From: Rossellomorea marisflavi
GTDB taxonomy: Bacteria; Bacillota; Bacilli; Bacillales; Bacillaceae_B
Assembly: GCF_001274775.1 (NCBI RefSeq)
Contig: NZ_LGUE01000001.1
Location: 1,337,705 to 1,401,704 of the forward strand
Direction: 5' to 3'
Length of the DNA: 64,000 bases
This document shows positions 55,446 through 64,000 of this stretch, one piece after another; within the stretch, counting starts at the first letter, position 1, and each line of letters opens with the position of its first letter. Below the pieces are notes generated by a model that saw only the letters and a program-made list of their open reading frames with translations, was not told the DNA's origin and did not search any database. Both the position numbers and the translations under genes were made by a program.

Positions 55446-57362
55446 TTATTCAGACATCTGAACCCTTACTGTCGATCCCTCTTTGATCTTGACGCCAGGG
55501 TCCGGTGACTGACTCACGACATGGTCACCCTCACCGCTGACTTCGAGCTTCAAATTCACAAGCTGCTCCTGGAGTTCACTCTTTGATAAACCGACGAGCT
55601 CTGGTGTCTTGATGAGCGGGACATCCAGCCATGTCATCTTTTTCTCGATTTGATCCTTTCTCTTCGGTACACCCATCGCCTCTAAGCTGTCCCCGATGAT
55701 ACTTCCTGCAATCGGCGCGGCCACGACCCCACCGAATTGAACGGTTCCTTTCGGATTGTCGACGGCCACATACACGACGATTTCCGGATCATCCATCGGT
55801 GCGACGCCCATGAAAGATACGATATGGTTATTTTCCAGATACTTTCCGTCTTTGGCTTTCTGTGCCGTACCCGTCTTGCCACCGACTCGATATCCTTCTA
55901 CGAATGCCTTTCCTCCCGTGCCGAGGGCAACGACACTTTCAAGTGCTTCCCTTATCTGTTTCGATGTATCTTCCGATATGACCTTCCTCTTCGCTTCAGG
56001 GGTCTTCCTCATCACTACTTCACCCGTCTTCGGATCGACCAGTTCTTTAGCTATGAACGGTTGATAGAGGGTTCCACCATTCACAGCGGCAGCTACAGCG
56101 GCCACCTGCTGGATGGGTGTGACGGCCACACCCTGGCCGAATGCCGTTGTCGCCTGCTCCACCGGTCCTACGCGATCCAGATTGAAGAGCAACCCTTTTC
56201 CTTCTCCCTGAAGATCGATTCCGGTCTTCTGTCCAAATCCAAAATCGTCGATGTACTCGAACAACTTCTCTTTCCCCAACCGTTCCCCAAGCTCGACAAA
56301 ACCTGGGTTACACGAGTTCTGGACCACTTCCAGGAATGTCTGGGTCCCATGTCCCCCCCGCTTCCAGCAGTGAAGCGTGGACCCTGCAACCTCTACATGG
56401 CCTGGATCATGGAATGTATCTTTATGAAGATCCACCTTCTTCTCTTCCAAAGCTGCTGCAAGGGTGATGATTTTAAAAGTGGAACCGGGCTCATACGTAC
56501 TCCAGATCGGCAGGTTCCGGTTATAGACTTCCTGCGGCACGTTTTTGAAGTTGGCGGGATCAAAAGTGGGACGGCTTGACATGGCGAGGATTTCACCACT
56601 TTTAGGATTCATGGCAATGGCAATGATCCCATCCGGATTATACGTCTCCTGCGCGATATCCAGCTCCCGCTCGACGATGGTCTGTACTTTGGTATCAATG
56701 GTGAGTTTCAGATCAAGTCCATTGTCAGGCTTTTCGAAGTCATCCGCCATATCCGGCATCCGCTTCCCTTTGGCATCAGAAAAGAACTTCACGTATCCCT
56801 TTTCCCCGCTGAGCTCCTCATCATAGGATAATTCAAGCCCCATCAGGCCCTGATTATCAATACCGGCAAACCCTAATACATGTGAAAGGTAGCTTCCATA
56901 CGGGTAATATCTTTTTGAGTCCTCCCCTAGGTAAACTCCTTTCAAGTTCATATCACGTACTTCCTTCGCTTTATCATAAGATAGTTTCCTTGCTTCTTTG
57001 ATCAAGACCATATTTGCCTTCTGTGTTACATATTTATATGCGGCCTCAACGGAAATATTAAGGGTGGCTGCAAGCTTCTCTGCTGTTTCTTTCGGTTCGG
57101 TGATTTGTCTGGGTACGACAAATATGGTGGGGGCGCTTTGATTGGCCGCCAGTTCCACACCGTTTCGGTCAAGGATCTTACCACGCTCAGGCTGGAACGG
57201 AATATTCCGGCTCCATGAATCCTTCGCAAGGCCCGTGAGCCAGTCCCCTTTGAAAAACTGGACGTACCCGAGTCTCACATCAATGATGGAGAAGATCAGG
57301 ATCCCTGCAATAAGTGCAATGGCCAGACGTTTCCTCACTGTTACATTCGATACTCTCTTCAC
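55446..57362 (-). CDS. spoVD: Stage V sporulation protein D, class B PBP
   Basis: A 638-residue transpeptidase for spore cortex peptidoglycan, partner of SpoVE. One N-terminal membrane helix (about 13-31), PBP dimerisation domain, transpeptidase domain with the active-site serine in YEPGSTFKIIT (near 297), the SCN motif in QNSCNPGFVELG (near 350) and KTG in RVGGKTGTAQK (near 492). One C-terminal PASTA domain (about 580-638). The start is a GTG seven bases after GGGGAGGT; upstream codons in frame lie before this site. Confidence 0.95.
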   Translation of the reverse strand: MKRVSNVTVRKRLAIALIAGILIFSIIDVRLGYVQFFKGDWLTGLAKDSWSRNIPFQPERGKILDRNGVELAANQSAPTIFVVPRQITEPKETAEKLAATLNISVEAAYKYVTQKANMVLIKEARKLSYDKAKEVRDMNLKGVYLGEDSKRYYPYGSYLSHVLGFAGIDNQGLMGLELSYDEELSGEKGYVKFFSDAKGKRMPDMADDFEKPDNGLDLKLTIDTKVQTIVERELDIAQETYNPDGIIAIAMNPKSGEILAMSSRPTFDPANFKNVPQEVYNRNLPIWSTYEPGSTFKIITLAAALEEKKVDLHKDTFHDPGHVEVAGSTLHCWKRGGHGTQTFLEVVQNSCNPGFVELGERLGKEKLFEYIDDFGFGQKTGIDLQGEGKGLLFNLDRVGPVEQATTAFGQGVAVTPIQQVAAVAAAVNGGTLYQPFIAKELVDPKTGEVVMRKTPEAKRKVISEDTSKQIREALESVVALGTGGKAFVEGYRVGGKTGTAQKAKDGKYLENNHIVSFMGVAPMDDPEIVVYVAVDNPKGTVQFGGVVAAPIAGSIIGDSLEAMGVPKRKDQIEKKMTWLDVPLIKTPELVGLSKSELQEQLVNLKLEVSGEGDHVVSQSPDPGVKIKEGSTVRVQMSE

Positions 57363-57393
57363 TAATGGAACCTCCCCTTCTATGGCTCGTTCC

Positions 57394-57422
57394 ATTATAT
57401 GCTTGGACCATCGGACGTATGT
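57394..57422 (-). promoter_or_regulatory. Sigma-E type promoter of spoVD
   Basis: Minus strand ACATAC (57417-57422), a 15-bp spacer and CATATAAT (57394-57401), one mismatch from the sigma-E -10 CATACAAT. B. subtilis spoVD is a sigma-E gene. Confidence 0.6.
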
Positions 57423-57446
57423 TCCATAATTTCCGAATCGGTTCAT

Positions 57447-57502
57447 AGAATAAAAGGGACCCGCCGGCTTCGGCAGATCCCCATATTTCGTCCCTTATTC
57501 TT
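57447..57502 (-). terminator. Terminator of pbpB
   Basis: Minus strand AGAATAAGGGACG and CGTCCCTTTTATTCT-like arms enclose an inner GCCG/CGGC hairpin; the structure overlaps the pbpB stop codon. It separates vegetative pbpB from sporulation-specific spoVD. Confidence 0.75.
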
Positions 57503-59678
57503 TTTTCTTTTCCATCTGTTCTTGAGGTGTCTTGAATGTTACTTCCAGGGCTTGGCCTTCTTTCACCTTGGTCCCCGCTTTAATGCTTTGTTTGACCACA
57601 TAGCCTTTGCCTTCGACCTTCAGTTTCAGGTCGGTCAGACCTGCGACTTTGAAAACGTCCCGGATGGACCAACCCGTCATGTCTGGGAGGGTCGTTTCTC
57701 CGTCGGTTTTAATGATGACCCGCTCCCCTTCAAGGATCTTGTCACCAGAAGGCGGTGACTGTTTCGTCACCGTGCTTCCTTTTCCAAGAATGATCGGTTC
57801 GACTCCTGCTTTTTCAAGCTCGGCCTTCGCTTCTTTCACCGAAAGGTCCTTTACATCCGGCAGCGATGATTTCTTCAGTGTCACCTTCTCCTGAGGCTTG
57901 ATGTTCAGGTACTTCAAACTGTTCTGCATGACCGGTTTGAAGACTGCCGCCACTGGATCGGAACCGATTTCCCCTTCCTTCAGCTCCGGCTCTTGGATTC
58001 CGACATAGACGATCAGCTCGGGATCATCTGCAGGCGCCATGCCCATGAAGGAGAAGAGATAGTTATTCGTTGCGCCGGATTTGTATCTTCCCGTCGCCGG
58101 ATCAGGGATCTGTGCAGTCCCTGATTTCCCCGATACCCTGTAATCATCCAGTGCGAATCTTGCTCCGGTTCCTTCAGGAGACGTAACGGTGGTTTCCAAG
58201 TACTCCCTCGTTTTCTGGGCAGATTCCTTTGTGATCGGGTTCCCGGCAACTTCCGGTTTTGTTTCTTTGACCACTTTATTCGTATTTGGGTCCACCACTT
58301 TTGAGATGACATAAGGTTTCATCATCTTTCCGTCATTGGCGATGGCGGACTCAGCCTGAATCATTTGGAGGGGAGTCACGGTCGTCCCCTGACCAAAGAT
58401 GGTCGTATACTTCTCGATGGGGTAGTGATACAGAATCGATCCTTCTGCCTCATTCGGCAGCCCCACCCCGGTAGGTTTTCCGAAGCCGAAATCATTCAGG
58501 TAGTTTCCGAATGTTTCGAATCCAAGCTTATCAAGGAGGTTCGCAAACGCCACATTGGACGAATGCTGGACTCCCTCGAGGTACGAGATGGTTCCCCATC
58601 CGTTCCCGTAATTATAGTCTTTGATCGGCTGCGGAACTTTGTCCACATAGTACTTACCAGATTCATAGAGTTCATCCGGATTGAATTTCCCTTCATTGAC
58701 TGCTGCCGCGAGGGAGTACGACTTGAACGTGGAACCCGGTTCGAAGGTCTCTTCCACGATCGTATTGGTCCAGTTGTTCAACAGACCTTCCCTGTCATCG
58801 GGATGGAAGGTAGGCCGCTGGGTCATGGCAAGGATCTTGCCCGTTTTAGGGTCAGAGACGATGGCGAACATCTTTTTAGGCTTGTATTCTTTCTCGACTT
58901 GACTCATGGCCTCTTCAAGGAAAGTCTGCACCTTCTTGTCCAGGGTCAGATAGATATCGTCTCCGTCTTTCGGAGGGGTGACATGCTCTTCAGAATTCGG
59001 GAGGAGATATCCCCAGACATCGCTCTTATACTGCACCGAGCCGTTTGTACCGCTTAGAATATCATTAAAGCTCTTCTCCACACCCATCATTCCCGTGGTC
59101 TCAGAACTTTCTTCATCTTTCTTTTGTGCAAATCCGATCAGATGGGACGAAAACGTTCCATTCGGGTAAAATCGTTTCGATTCTTTCCGGAACGTGATGC
59201 CAGGCAGATCTTCCTCTTTGATCTCGAGCATCTGCTGATGGGAGATGTCTCTTCCCGCAGAGCCGAACTCGACCTGATAGGGGGCATTTTCACCTTTTTG
59301 ATTCAACTTCTTGTAAATTTCGCTTTTATCCATATCGATATACTCAGATAGGATTTCGGCCGTTTTTTCCGGATCTGTCACGTGCTTCGGCTTTTTCGGA
59401 TCAGTGGTAACCTGTGAATCCAGGATTGCGACTAGCGTATAGGCGGAAGTGTCTTCTGCGATCACGTCCCCATTATTGTCGTAAATCGATCCCCTCTTGG
59501 CCTCGAGGATGTGGCCCTTTATGTATTTCTTAGCAGCTTCTGCCGTCAGGGCCTTCCCGTCTACTTCACCCGTGACCTGAATCGTGACGAATCGGACCAT
59601 AATGATAAAAAAGAGCAGTCCGAATATCCCGAAAAGGATGGCTGCTCCGATGTTCATGCTGGATCTTTTTTTCATCAT
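57495..59678 (-). CDS. pbpB: Division transpeptidase PBP2B
   Basis: A 727-residue class B penicillin-binding protein of the septum. Membrane helix (about 10-32), dimerisation domain, transpeptidase domain with the active-site serine in FEPGSTFKSYS (near 313), SSN in QHSSNVAFANLL (near 370) and KSGT in VSGKSGTAQIP (near 525). Two PASTA domains lie at the C-terminus (about 600-720). It overlaps ftsL by four bases; the first two codons are both ATG. Confidence 0.96.
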   Translation of the reverse strand: MMKKRSSMNIGAAILFGIFGLLFFIIMVRFVTIQVTGEVDGKALTAEAAKKYIKGHILEAKRGSIYDNNGDVIAEDTSAYTLVAILDSQVTTDPKKPKHVTDPEKTAEILSEYIDMDKSEIYKKLNQKGENAPYQVEFGSAGRDISHQQMLEIKEEDLPGITFRKESKRFYPNGTFSSHLIGFAQKKDEESSETTGMMGVEKSFNDILSGTNGSVQYKSDVWGYLLPNSEEHVTPPKDGDDIYLTLDKKVQTFLEEAMSQVEKEYKPKKMFAIVSDPKTGKILAMTQRPTFHPDDREGLLNNWTNTIVEETFEPGSTFKSYSLAAAVNEGKFNPDELYESGKYYVDKVPQPIKDYNYGNGWGTISYLEGVQHSSNVAFANLLDKLGFETFGNYLNDFGFGKPTGVGLPNEAEGSILYHYPIEKYTTIFGQGTTVTPLQMIQAESAIANDGKMMKPYVISKVVDPNTNKVVKETKPEVAGNPITKESAQKTREYLETTVTSPEGTGARFALDDYRVSGKSGTAQIPDPATGRYKSGATNNYLFSFMGMAPADDPELIVYVGIQEPELKEGEIGSDPVAAVFKPVMQNSLKYLNIKPQEKVTLKKSSLPDVKDLSVKEAKAELEKAGVEPIILGKGSTVTKQSPPSGDKILEGERVIIKTDGETTLPDMTGWSIRDVFKVAGLTDLKLKVEGKGYVVKQSIKAGTKVKEGQALEVTFKTPQEQMEKKKE

Positions 59679-60034
59679 TCTTCCACTACCTTGACATTCT
59701 TATCTTTCAAGTTGAGACCCAACTCTTTCGCTTTATCAAGGATACGGTCATATGCACTCAGTTCACTGACCTGGATCTTGAGATCCGTGTTCGCTTTTTC
59801 CTGCTTATCGATGACGCCCTCAGCTACTTGCAGTTCCCGATTCACCTGATAAATGGACGCTTCATTCGATACTATCTTCACTGCGAAGAAGCAGAACATG
59901 ATGGCGAACGCTGCTAGAAGGATTTTTTCTCCGGGAGTGATGACGGATGTCCTTCCCTCACGCAGTCGTTTCGGTTTTGGTTGTGCACTTGTCTCGATCG
60001 GTTGTGTTTGATAATTTCTAGCTAAGTTACTCAA
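59675..60034 (-). CDS. ftsL: Cell division protein FtsL
   Basis: A 119-residue bitopic protein with a basic cytoplasmic N-terminus, one membrane helix (about 37-56) and an extracellular leucine-zipper-like coiled coil (about 58-110) ending in the conserved NLKDKNVKVVEE. It forms a trimer with DivIC and DivIB. The start is a TTG at 60034, giving MSNLARNY (B. subtilis begins MSNLAYQ), after GGGAGGG; the frame continues five codons upstream to an ATG that overlaps that site. Confidence 0.94.
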   Translation of the reverse strand: MSNLARNYQTQPIETSAQPKPKRLREGRTSVITPGEKILLAAFAIMFCFFAVKIVSNEASIYQVNRELQVAEGVIDKQEKANTDLKIQVSELSAYDRILDKAKELGLNLKDKNVKVVEE

Positions 60035-60071
60035 GGTGATCCCTCCCATTATTCAATCTTTTTTCTATTTT

Positions 60072-61007
60072 TTATTTATTTTTTTCTGCTATACGGAGCT
60101 TAGCAGAGCGTGCCCTATTATTCATTTCTAGCTCGTCTTCACTAGGAAGGATCGGCTTTCGTGTGATCAGCTTCAACTCGGGCTCGTACCCTTCCGGAAT
60201 GACGGGTAAGCCGGGAGGAAGCTGCGGTCCTGCAGCCTTTTCCTTGAACATCGTTTTACACATGCGATCCTCGAGGGAATGGAAGGTGATGACACTGACC
60301 CTTCCTCCAGGGGAGAGGATATCGATTGCCTGCTCAAGGGAATCTTCGAATGCACCGAGTTCATCGTTCACGGCAATCCTGATCGCCTGGAAGACACGCT
60401 TGGCAGGGTGTCCGCCTTTGCGCCTTGCCGGCGCGGGAATCCCGTCTTTGATCAGTTCGACCAATTCCCCGGTGGTTTCAATCGGTTTCTTTTCGCGGGC
60501 CGCCTCGATTTTCCGGGCAATCTGCTTGGAGAACTTCTCTTCTCCGTATCGGTAGAAAATGCGGACAAGATCTTCGAAGGACCAGTGATTCACCACATGG
60601 AAGGCACTCAATTCACCTTGAAGGTCCATCCTCATATCCAGTGGAGCATCATGGTGGTAGCTGAATCCTCGTTCAGGCGTGTCCAGTTGCGGGGAAGATA
60701 CGCCAAGATCATATAGCACCCCGTCTACATTATGTACATCCAGATTCGCAAGTTCCGCTTTCAGATTTCTGAAATTGGATTGAACGAATGTGATGCGATC
60801 CGAAAACGCTTCTAATTTTTCTTTGGCATGTGCGATGGCCGTTTCATCCTGGTCGAAGCAGTACAGGTGCCCTTGACTGGAGAGTTGCCCTGCCAGGTAT
60901 TCACTGTGTCCCGCTCCCCCGAGGGTGCAATCCACGTAGATGCCGTCTGGCTGGATGTTCAATCCGTCTACAGTTTCTTTCAATAATACGGTCGTGTGTT
61001 TAAACAT
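60072..61007 (-). CDS. rsmH: 16S rRNA m4C1402 methyltransferase
   Basis: A 311-residue SAM-dependent methyltransferase (MraW). The SAM motif [15 protein letters not shown] near 25, [14 protein letters not shown] near 102, [16 protein letters not shown] near 118 and [12 protein letters not shown] near 243 are visible. It is the second gene of the dcw cluster, in the conserved mraZ-rsmH order, 40 bp after mraZ. Confidence 0.97.
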   Translation of the reverse strand: MFKHTTVLLKETVDGLNIQPDGIYVDCTLGGAGHSEYLAGQLSSQGHLYCFDQDETAIAHAKEKLEAFSDRITFVQSNFRNLKAELANLDVHNVDGVLYDLGVSSPQLDTPERGFSYHHDAPLDMRMDLQGELSAFHVVNHWSFEDLVRIFYRYGEEKFSKQIARKIEAAREKKPIETTGELVELIKDGIPAPARRKGGHPAKRVFQAIRIAVNDELGAFEDSLEQAIDILSPGGRVSVITFHSLEDRMCKTMFKEKAAGPQLPPGLPVIPEGYEPELKLITRKPILPSEDELEMNNRARSAKLRIAEKNK

Positions 61008-61047
61008 GTTGGTTTCACCTTTCCAATCGACTGTTAGTGGTGGGGGA

Positions 61048-61479
61048 TCAGATATCGAATCCGATCATATTCTCTGCAAGTTCTGCAAAGGAATCTTCAG
61101 ACTGTGTGAAATAGTCTTCCCATATAGCTTTGCTCCAAATCTCGATTCGATTGGAAACACCCAATATAACGCATTCTTTATCAAGTTTTGCATAATTCAC
61201 AAGCGTGGTGGGAATGTTCACGCGCCCGGTTTTGTCCAGTTCGCTTTCCGTGGCTCCTGAAAAGAAGAAACGGGTAAAGGCACGGGCGTCTTTTTTTGTG
61301 AGCGGCAGGGCTTTGAGCTTTTCTTCGAGTGCGCGCCATTCATCCATGGGATAACCAAACAGGCATTCATCGAGACCGCGTGTGATGACGAACGCATCAC
61401 CAAGGTGGTCCCTGAACTTGGCAGGTACGATTAAACGGCCTTTTGTATCAATGTTATGTTGATATTCGCCCATGAACAT
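61048..61479 (-). CDS. mraZ: Transcriptional regulator MraZ
   Basis: A 143-residue protein with two SpoVT/AbrB-like domains. Each has the DxK/xGR motif: [14 protein letters not shown] near 14 and [13 protein letters not shown] near 91. It forms rings that bind direct repeats in its own promoter and represses the dcw cluster in E. coli and mycoplasmas. The start MFMGEYQH is preceded by GTGGGGG, which is itself one of the operator-like repeats. A frame five codons longer is open. Confidence 0.97.
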   Translation of the reverse strand: MFMGEYQHNIDTKGRLIVPAKFRDHLGDAFVITRGLDECLFGYPMDEWRALEEKLKALPLTKKDARAFTRFFFSGATESELDKTGRVNIPTTLVNYAKLDKECVILGVSNRIEIWSKAIWEDYFTQSEDSFAELAENMIGFDI

Positions 61480-61490
61480 ATGCACTGCCC

Positions 61491-61535
61491 CCACTTTCTA
61501 TCACAAATGTACCACATCCCCCCACTTTTCTCCAC
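61491..61535 (-). promoter_or_regulatory. MraZ-binding direct repeats
   Basis: Minus strand GTGG at 61532-61535, 61522-61525 and 61512-61515, exactly 10 bp apart, then another GTGGGGG at 61491-61494 by the start codon. MraZ operators are known arrays of TGGGN/GTGG repeats on one face of the helix. No other gene-specific site is seen here. Confidence 0.7.
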
Positions 61536-61612
61536 TCTTTTCTATATTCTTTTCTTGCATATTATTTCCTCTCTAAACCTGTCTCTTTTTTCCCTGTTTT
61601 CATGACAAGAGA

Positions 61613-61668
61613 CACCATAAAAAAAGGATCGAAATCGCCGTTTCAAGCGAAATCGATCCTTTTATGGT
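61613..61668. terminator. Terminator between bshC and mraZ
   Basis: Arms around AAAAGGATCGAAATCG and CGATTTCG-type repeats flank a 10-base loop; a T-run of seven on the minus strand suits bshC. The arms are almost symmetric, so it may work in both directions. Confidence 0.8.
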
Positions 61669-61688
61669 GGTACGTGTCGCTAAATACC

Positions 61689-63308
61689 TTATAGGTGGAC
61701 AACTTTATGCGTTCCGTCGAACGTAAAGGGAAGATTGGTGAGCCGGTTAACAAAATCCGGACCGAATCTGTTCATATAATAGAGAATATTCAGCGTCCGC
61801 TCTTGGGGACCGCCGTTCGGCCTGATGCTATTCTCTATGAGATCGAACCTGGAAAGCTGTCGCTCATTCTTATCCCTGATGGATTTTTCCGTCCGCTTTC
61901 GCAAGAACTCGAATTGCTTCCGGTGGATTTCAAGGTTCTTATCGACGATCGGCTCAAGGTTGCTGTCCACAGCGGACGCTTCTTTTTTGATGCCTTCATA
62001 CTTCGCCATCAGATAGGTCTCGATCTCATGTAATTCTCCCTCGAGTTCATTCGGCTTCAGACTGTCCAGGAACTCATCCCGCACATGACTGACCCCGCTC
62101 CTTACAACCTCCTGCAAGGAAAGGGAAAGGTCTTCAATCCTTTTGGCAACCGTCCGCTCAAGGATGGTGATGTTCAGTCTCGGCATGACAGGGGGCATAT
62201 TCATCCCCATGAATTCAAATGCCTTTTTCAGTTCACCCCAATAAGCGATTTCCCCAGGTCCCCCGATAAAGCTCAAAGTGGGGAATAGCCATTCCTGCAT
62301 GAGGGGTCTCGTGACGACGTTATTACTCAGTCTCCCCGGCTGGTCATCGAGGATTCCCAGAAGTTCTTCCTTGGTGAAGAAGAAGTCGTTATTCTTATCT
62401 TTGAAGCCTGAACCATCCCTCTCGAGCAAGGCACGCTCGTTCTGCAGATTCAAGAAGATGTTCGCTGCATCACTGGAAATCTCAAGCTGCGTATTGAAAC
62501 CTTCCGCCTGGATGGTCTTCTGTTGCATAAGTACTTGATCTGTGATTTCACGGCTGTTCTCGATAAGGTGGCGGAAATATGGAGCCTCCAGCTTCCTTAA
62601 AGCGCCATATGAAGAGTCGATCACCAAGAGCCCGTAGTCCTTAAAAAGGGTCATGATGAAACGGGCAAAAAACGTGACGATATCTTCGCCTTCACGGATA
62701 AGGCCGTCCATCTCATCTGCAAGACCAGCCGTGAACTCGGTTTCCCCGAGCACTTTGAGTATGGATGAGATCCAGTTTTTCATCACTGCCGGATCATATT
62801 CGACATCGGAAGTCATACGCTTATCGACGACCTGTTCGGGATAGCCATTCTTCTTGATTTTTCCGTCCTGTTCCAAGAAGATGTGGTTTACTTCCTGATA
62901 GTCATGATCTTCCCCGGCAATCCAGAAGACAGGCACGACAGGGTGATTCAGTTTTTGTTCCTGTTCACGGGCAAGTCTGATGACGGACACGATTTTATGT
63001 ATGGTATAGAGAGGACCGGTCAATAGTCCTGCCTGCTGGCCGGCAACGACGGCCACGGCATCGTTTTTTAGTTTTTCCAAGGATGTTTCTACGGCATCGG
63101 ACGAAGGAAGCGATTCCATATAGGAGGCGATGCACGTTACGAGTCCTTCCCGAGGAAATTCCCTCTCCCCAAGGTCTTCCAGGCGACGGCTGAAAACGTC
63201 CTGTTCATTGATATTATAATGAAAGAAAGAAGTGACCGGTTCTTCCTGTTTCATATACTTTGAAGCAAACTGATTGATTGCTGGAATATCCAAGCTTTCC
63301 AATTCCAT
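61689..63308 (-). CDS. bshC: Bacillithiol biosynthesis cysteine-adding enzyme
   Basis: A 539-residue enzyme that adds cysteine to glucosamine-malate in the last step of bacillithiol synthesis, exactly the B. subtilis YllA length. The Rossmann-like N-terminal part shows VVAGQQAGLLTGPLYTIHK near 87 and FWIAGEDHDYQEVNHI near 130; a long coiled coil lies near 380-470. The C-terminus has the family GPQERTLNILYYMNRFGPDFV motif near 500. It is upstream of mraZ as in B. subtilis. Confidence 0.96.
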   Translation of the reverse strand: MELESLDIPAINQFASKYMKQEEPVTSFFHYNINEQDVFSRRLEDLGEREFPREGLVTCIASYMESLPSSDAVETSLEKLKNDAVAVVAGQQAGLLTGPLYTIHKIVSVIRLAREQEQKLNHPVVPVFWIAGEDHDYQEVNHIFLEQDGKIKKNGYPEQVVDKRMTSDVEYDPAVMKNWISSILKVLGETEFTAGLADEMDGLIREGEDIVTFFARFIMTLFKDYGLLVIDSSYGALRKLEAPYFRHLIENSREITDQVLMQQKTIQAEGFNTQLEISSDAANIFLNLQNERALLERDGSGFKDKNNDFFFTKEELLGILDDQPGRLSNNVVTRPLMQEWLFPTLSFIGGPGEIAYWGELKKAFEFMGMNMPPVMPRLNITILERTVAKRIEDLSLSLQEVVRSGVSHVRDEFLDSLKPNELEGELHEIETYLMAKYEGIKKEASAVDSNLEPIVDKNLEIHRKQFEFLRKRTEKSIRDKNERQLSRFDLIENSIRPNGGPQERTLNILYYMNRFGPDFVNRLTNLPFTFDGTHKVVHL

Positions 63309-63411
63309 ATGAATGACTCCTTTTCTAGCTCATAATTTCCTAACGATGAGTATATCATTCCACAAAAGGAAAAGGAAAAAACTTGCCTAAGACAGGTAAA
63401 AAAGTTGAGAC

Positions 63412-63798
63412 TCAGGTGGATTCCATCACCCTGAGAGCGAGACCCGTCACCATAAGGGCAAGATAGGCAAAAGAAAACAAAAGGAAATTGAGCCTCCACG
63501 TCCCCCTGATCACTCCCCGGTAATCAACCTCCCCTTTCAGCCTCCAATACACGATGGTGAAAAATAATGCCGAACAGAGTACGGTCAACAGGATCAGCCA
63601 GAAATAGGATTGTTCCCAGATGGCGACGATGATGAAATGGACGGAAATCATCAGAAGGATCGTGGTGACATCGATAGAGATGTGGACGGCTTTACGATGA
63701 CTTCCGGTGAGCTCCTTCGCCATGATGAAACTGATGAAATAGCCCGCGAACGGAATGAGGACAACGAGCGCCATGATAAAAGAAAATGCAGAAGCCAT
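63412..63798 (-). CDS. DUF3397 membrane protein
   Basis: A 128-residue protein with four hydrophobic segments (about 5-25, 38-58, 65-85 and 102-120), which fits the DUF3397 family found next to bshC in many Bacilli. It starts three bases after the stop codon of the panE-like gene, so the two are likely co-expressed. No enzymatic motif is visible. Confidence 0.85.
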   Translation of the reverse strand: MASAFSFIMALVVLIPFAGYFISFIMAKELTGSHRKAVHISIDVTTILLMISVHFIIVAIWEQSYFWLILLTVLCSALFFTIVYWRLKGEVDYRGVIRGTWRLNFLLFSFAYLALMVTGLALRVMEST

Positions 63799-64000
63799 CT
63801 ATGTTTGCCTCCCTGTTGATTCCTTCCCCTTCACGAGGAGATAGAGCGTATGGATGACCGGTACATCCACAGGTGAAGCCTTCCGGATGATTTCTCCAAG
63901 AATGGATTCGACTTCGGTCTTCCTGCCGTTTTCCACATCCGCGAGCATGGATGAGCGGTTTTGAGCGGTATTCAAACATATGCTCTCGATGTCTTCAAGG
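63799..64000 (-). CDS. C-terminal end of a ketopantoate reductase-like protein (partial)
   Basis: The last 66 codons of a frame that runs off the window. It contains NRSSMLADVENGRKTEVESILG, the conserved C-terminal motif of 2-dehydropantoate 2-reductases, which reduce ketopantoate for coenzyme A synthesis with NADPH. B. subtilis has ylbQ, a PanE-like gene, at this place. The NADPH-binding N-terminus is outside the window, so catalytic completeness cannot be judged. Confidence 0.85.
   Translation of the reverse strand, partial: LEDIESICLNTAQNRSSMLADVENGRKTEVESILGEIIRKASPVDVPVIHTLYLLVKGKESTGRQT

Overview
The window is a chromosomal core segment of an endospore-forming, Gram-positive Bacillaceae member. 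Gene order follows the Bacillus subtilis ylbQ-to-spoVM stretch almost gene for gene, with sporulation genes (spoVD, spoVE, spoIIGA, sigE, sigG, spoVM), a PyrR-attenuated pyr operon, an Ile T-box and bacillithiol synthesis (bshC). A non-subtilis Bacillus-like genus such as Rossellomorea is my guess from overall resemblance only; no 16S gene is present to confirm it. All genes but one (rqcH) are on the minus strand, so transcription runs from high to low coordinates.

From right to left. (1) 64.0-42.1 kb: end of a panE-like gene, DUF3397, bshC, then the division and cell wall (dcw) cluster mraZ-rsmH-ftsL-pbpB-spoVD-murE-[orphan Mur N-domain]-mraY-murD-spoVE, a gap of about 1.4 kb filled by repeats where murG and murB would be expected, then divIB-ylxW-ylxX-sbp-ftsA-ftsZ and spoIIGA. 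(2) 42.1-32.5 kb: sigE, sigG, ylmC-D-E-sepF-ylmG-ylmH-divIVA, a T-box and ileS, and a DksA-like ylyA. (3) 32.4-19.3 kb: lspA, rluD-type synthase and the complete ten-gene pyr operon (R-P-B-C-AA-AB-K-D-F-E) with a strong sigma-A promoter and three PyrR attenuators. (4) 19.2-0.5 kb: divergent rqcH, Ca2+-ATPase, yicC-remA-gmk-rpoZ-coaBC-priA-def-fmt-rsmB-stp-prkC-rsgA-rpe-thiN and the 26-residue spoVM. The left end (1-332) carries a second repeat family.

Functionally the window joins peptidoglycan precursor synthesis, divisome assembly, the early mother-cell sigma factor switch, de novo UMP synthesis, N-formyl-methionine handling, and PASTA kinase/phosphatase signalling. Departures from the familiar gene order are the absence of murG, murB and rlmN from their usual places, a free-standing MurF-like N-terminal domain between murE and mraY, and two tandem intergenic repeat families. 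I found no rRNA, tRNA, CRISPR, prophage or insertion sequence.
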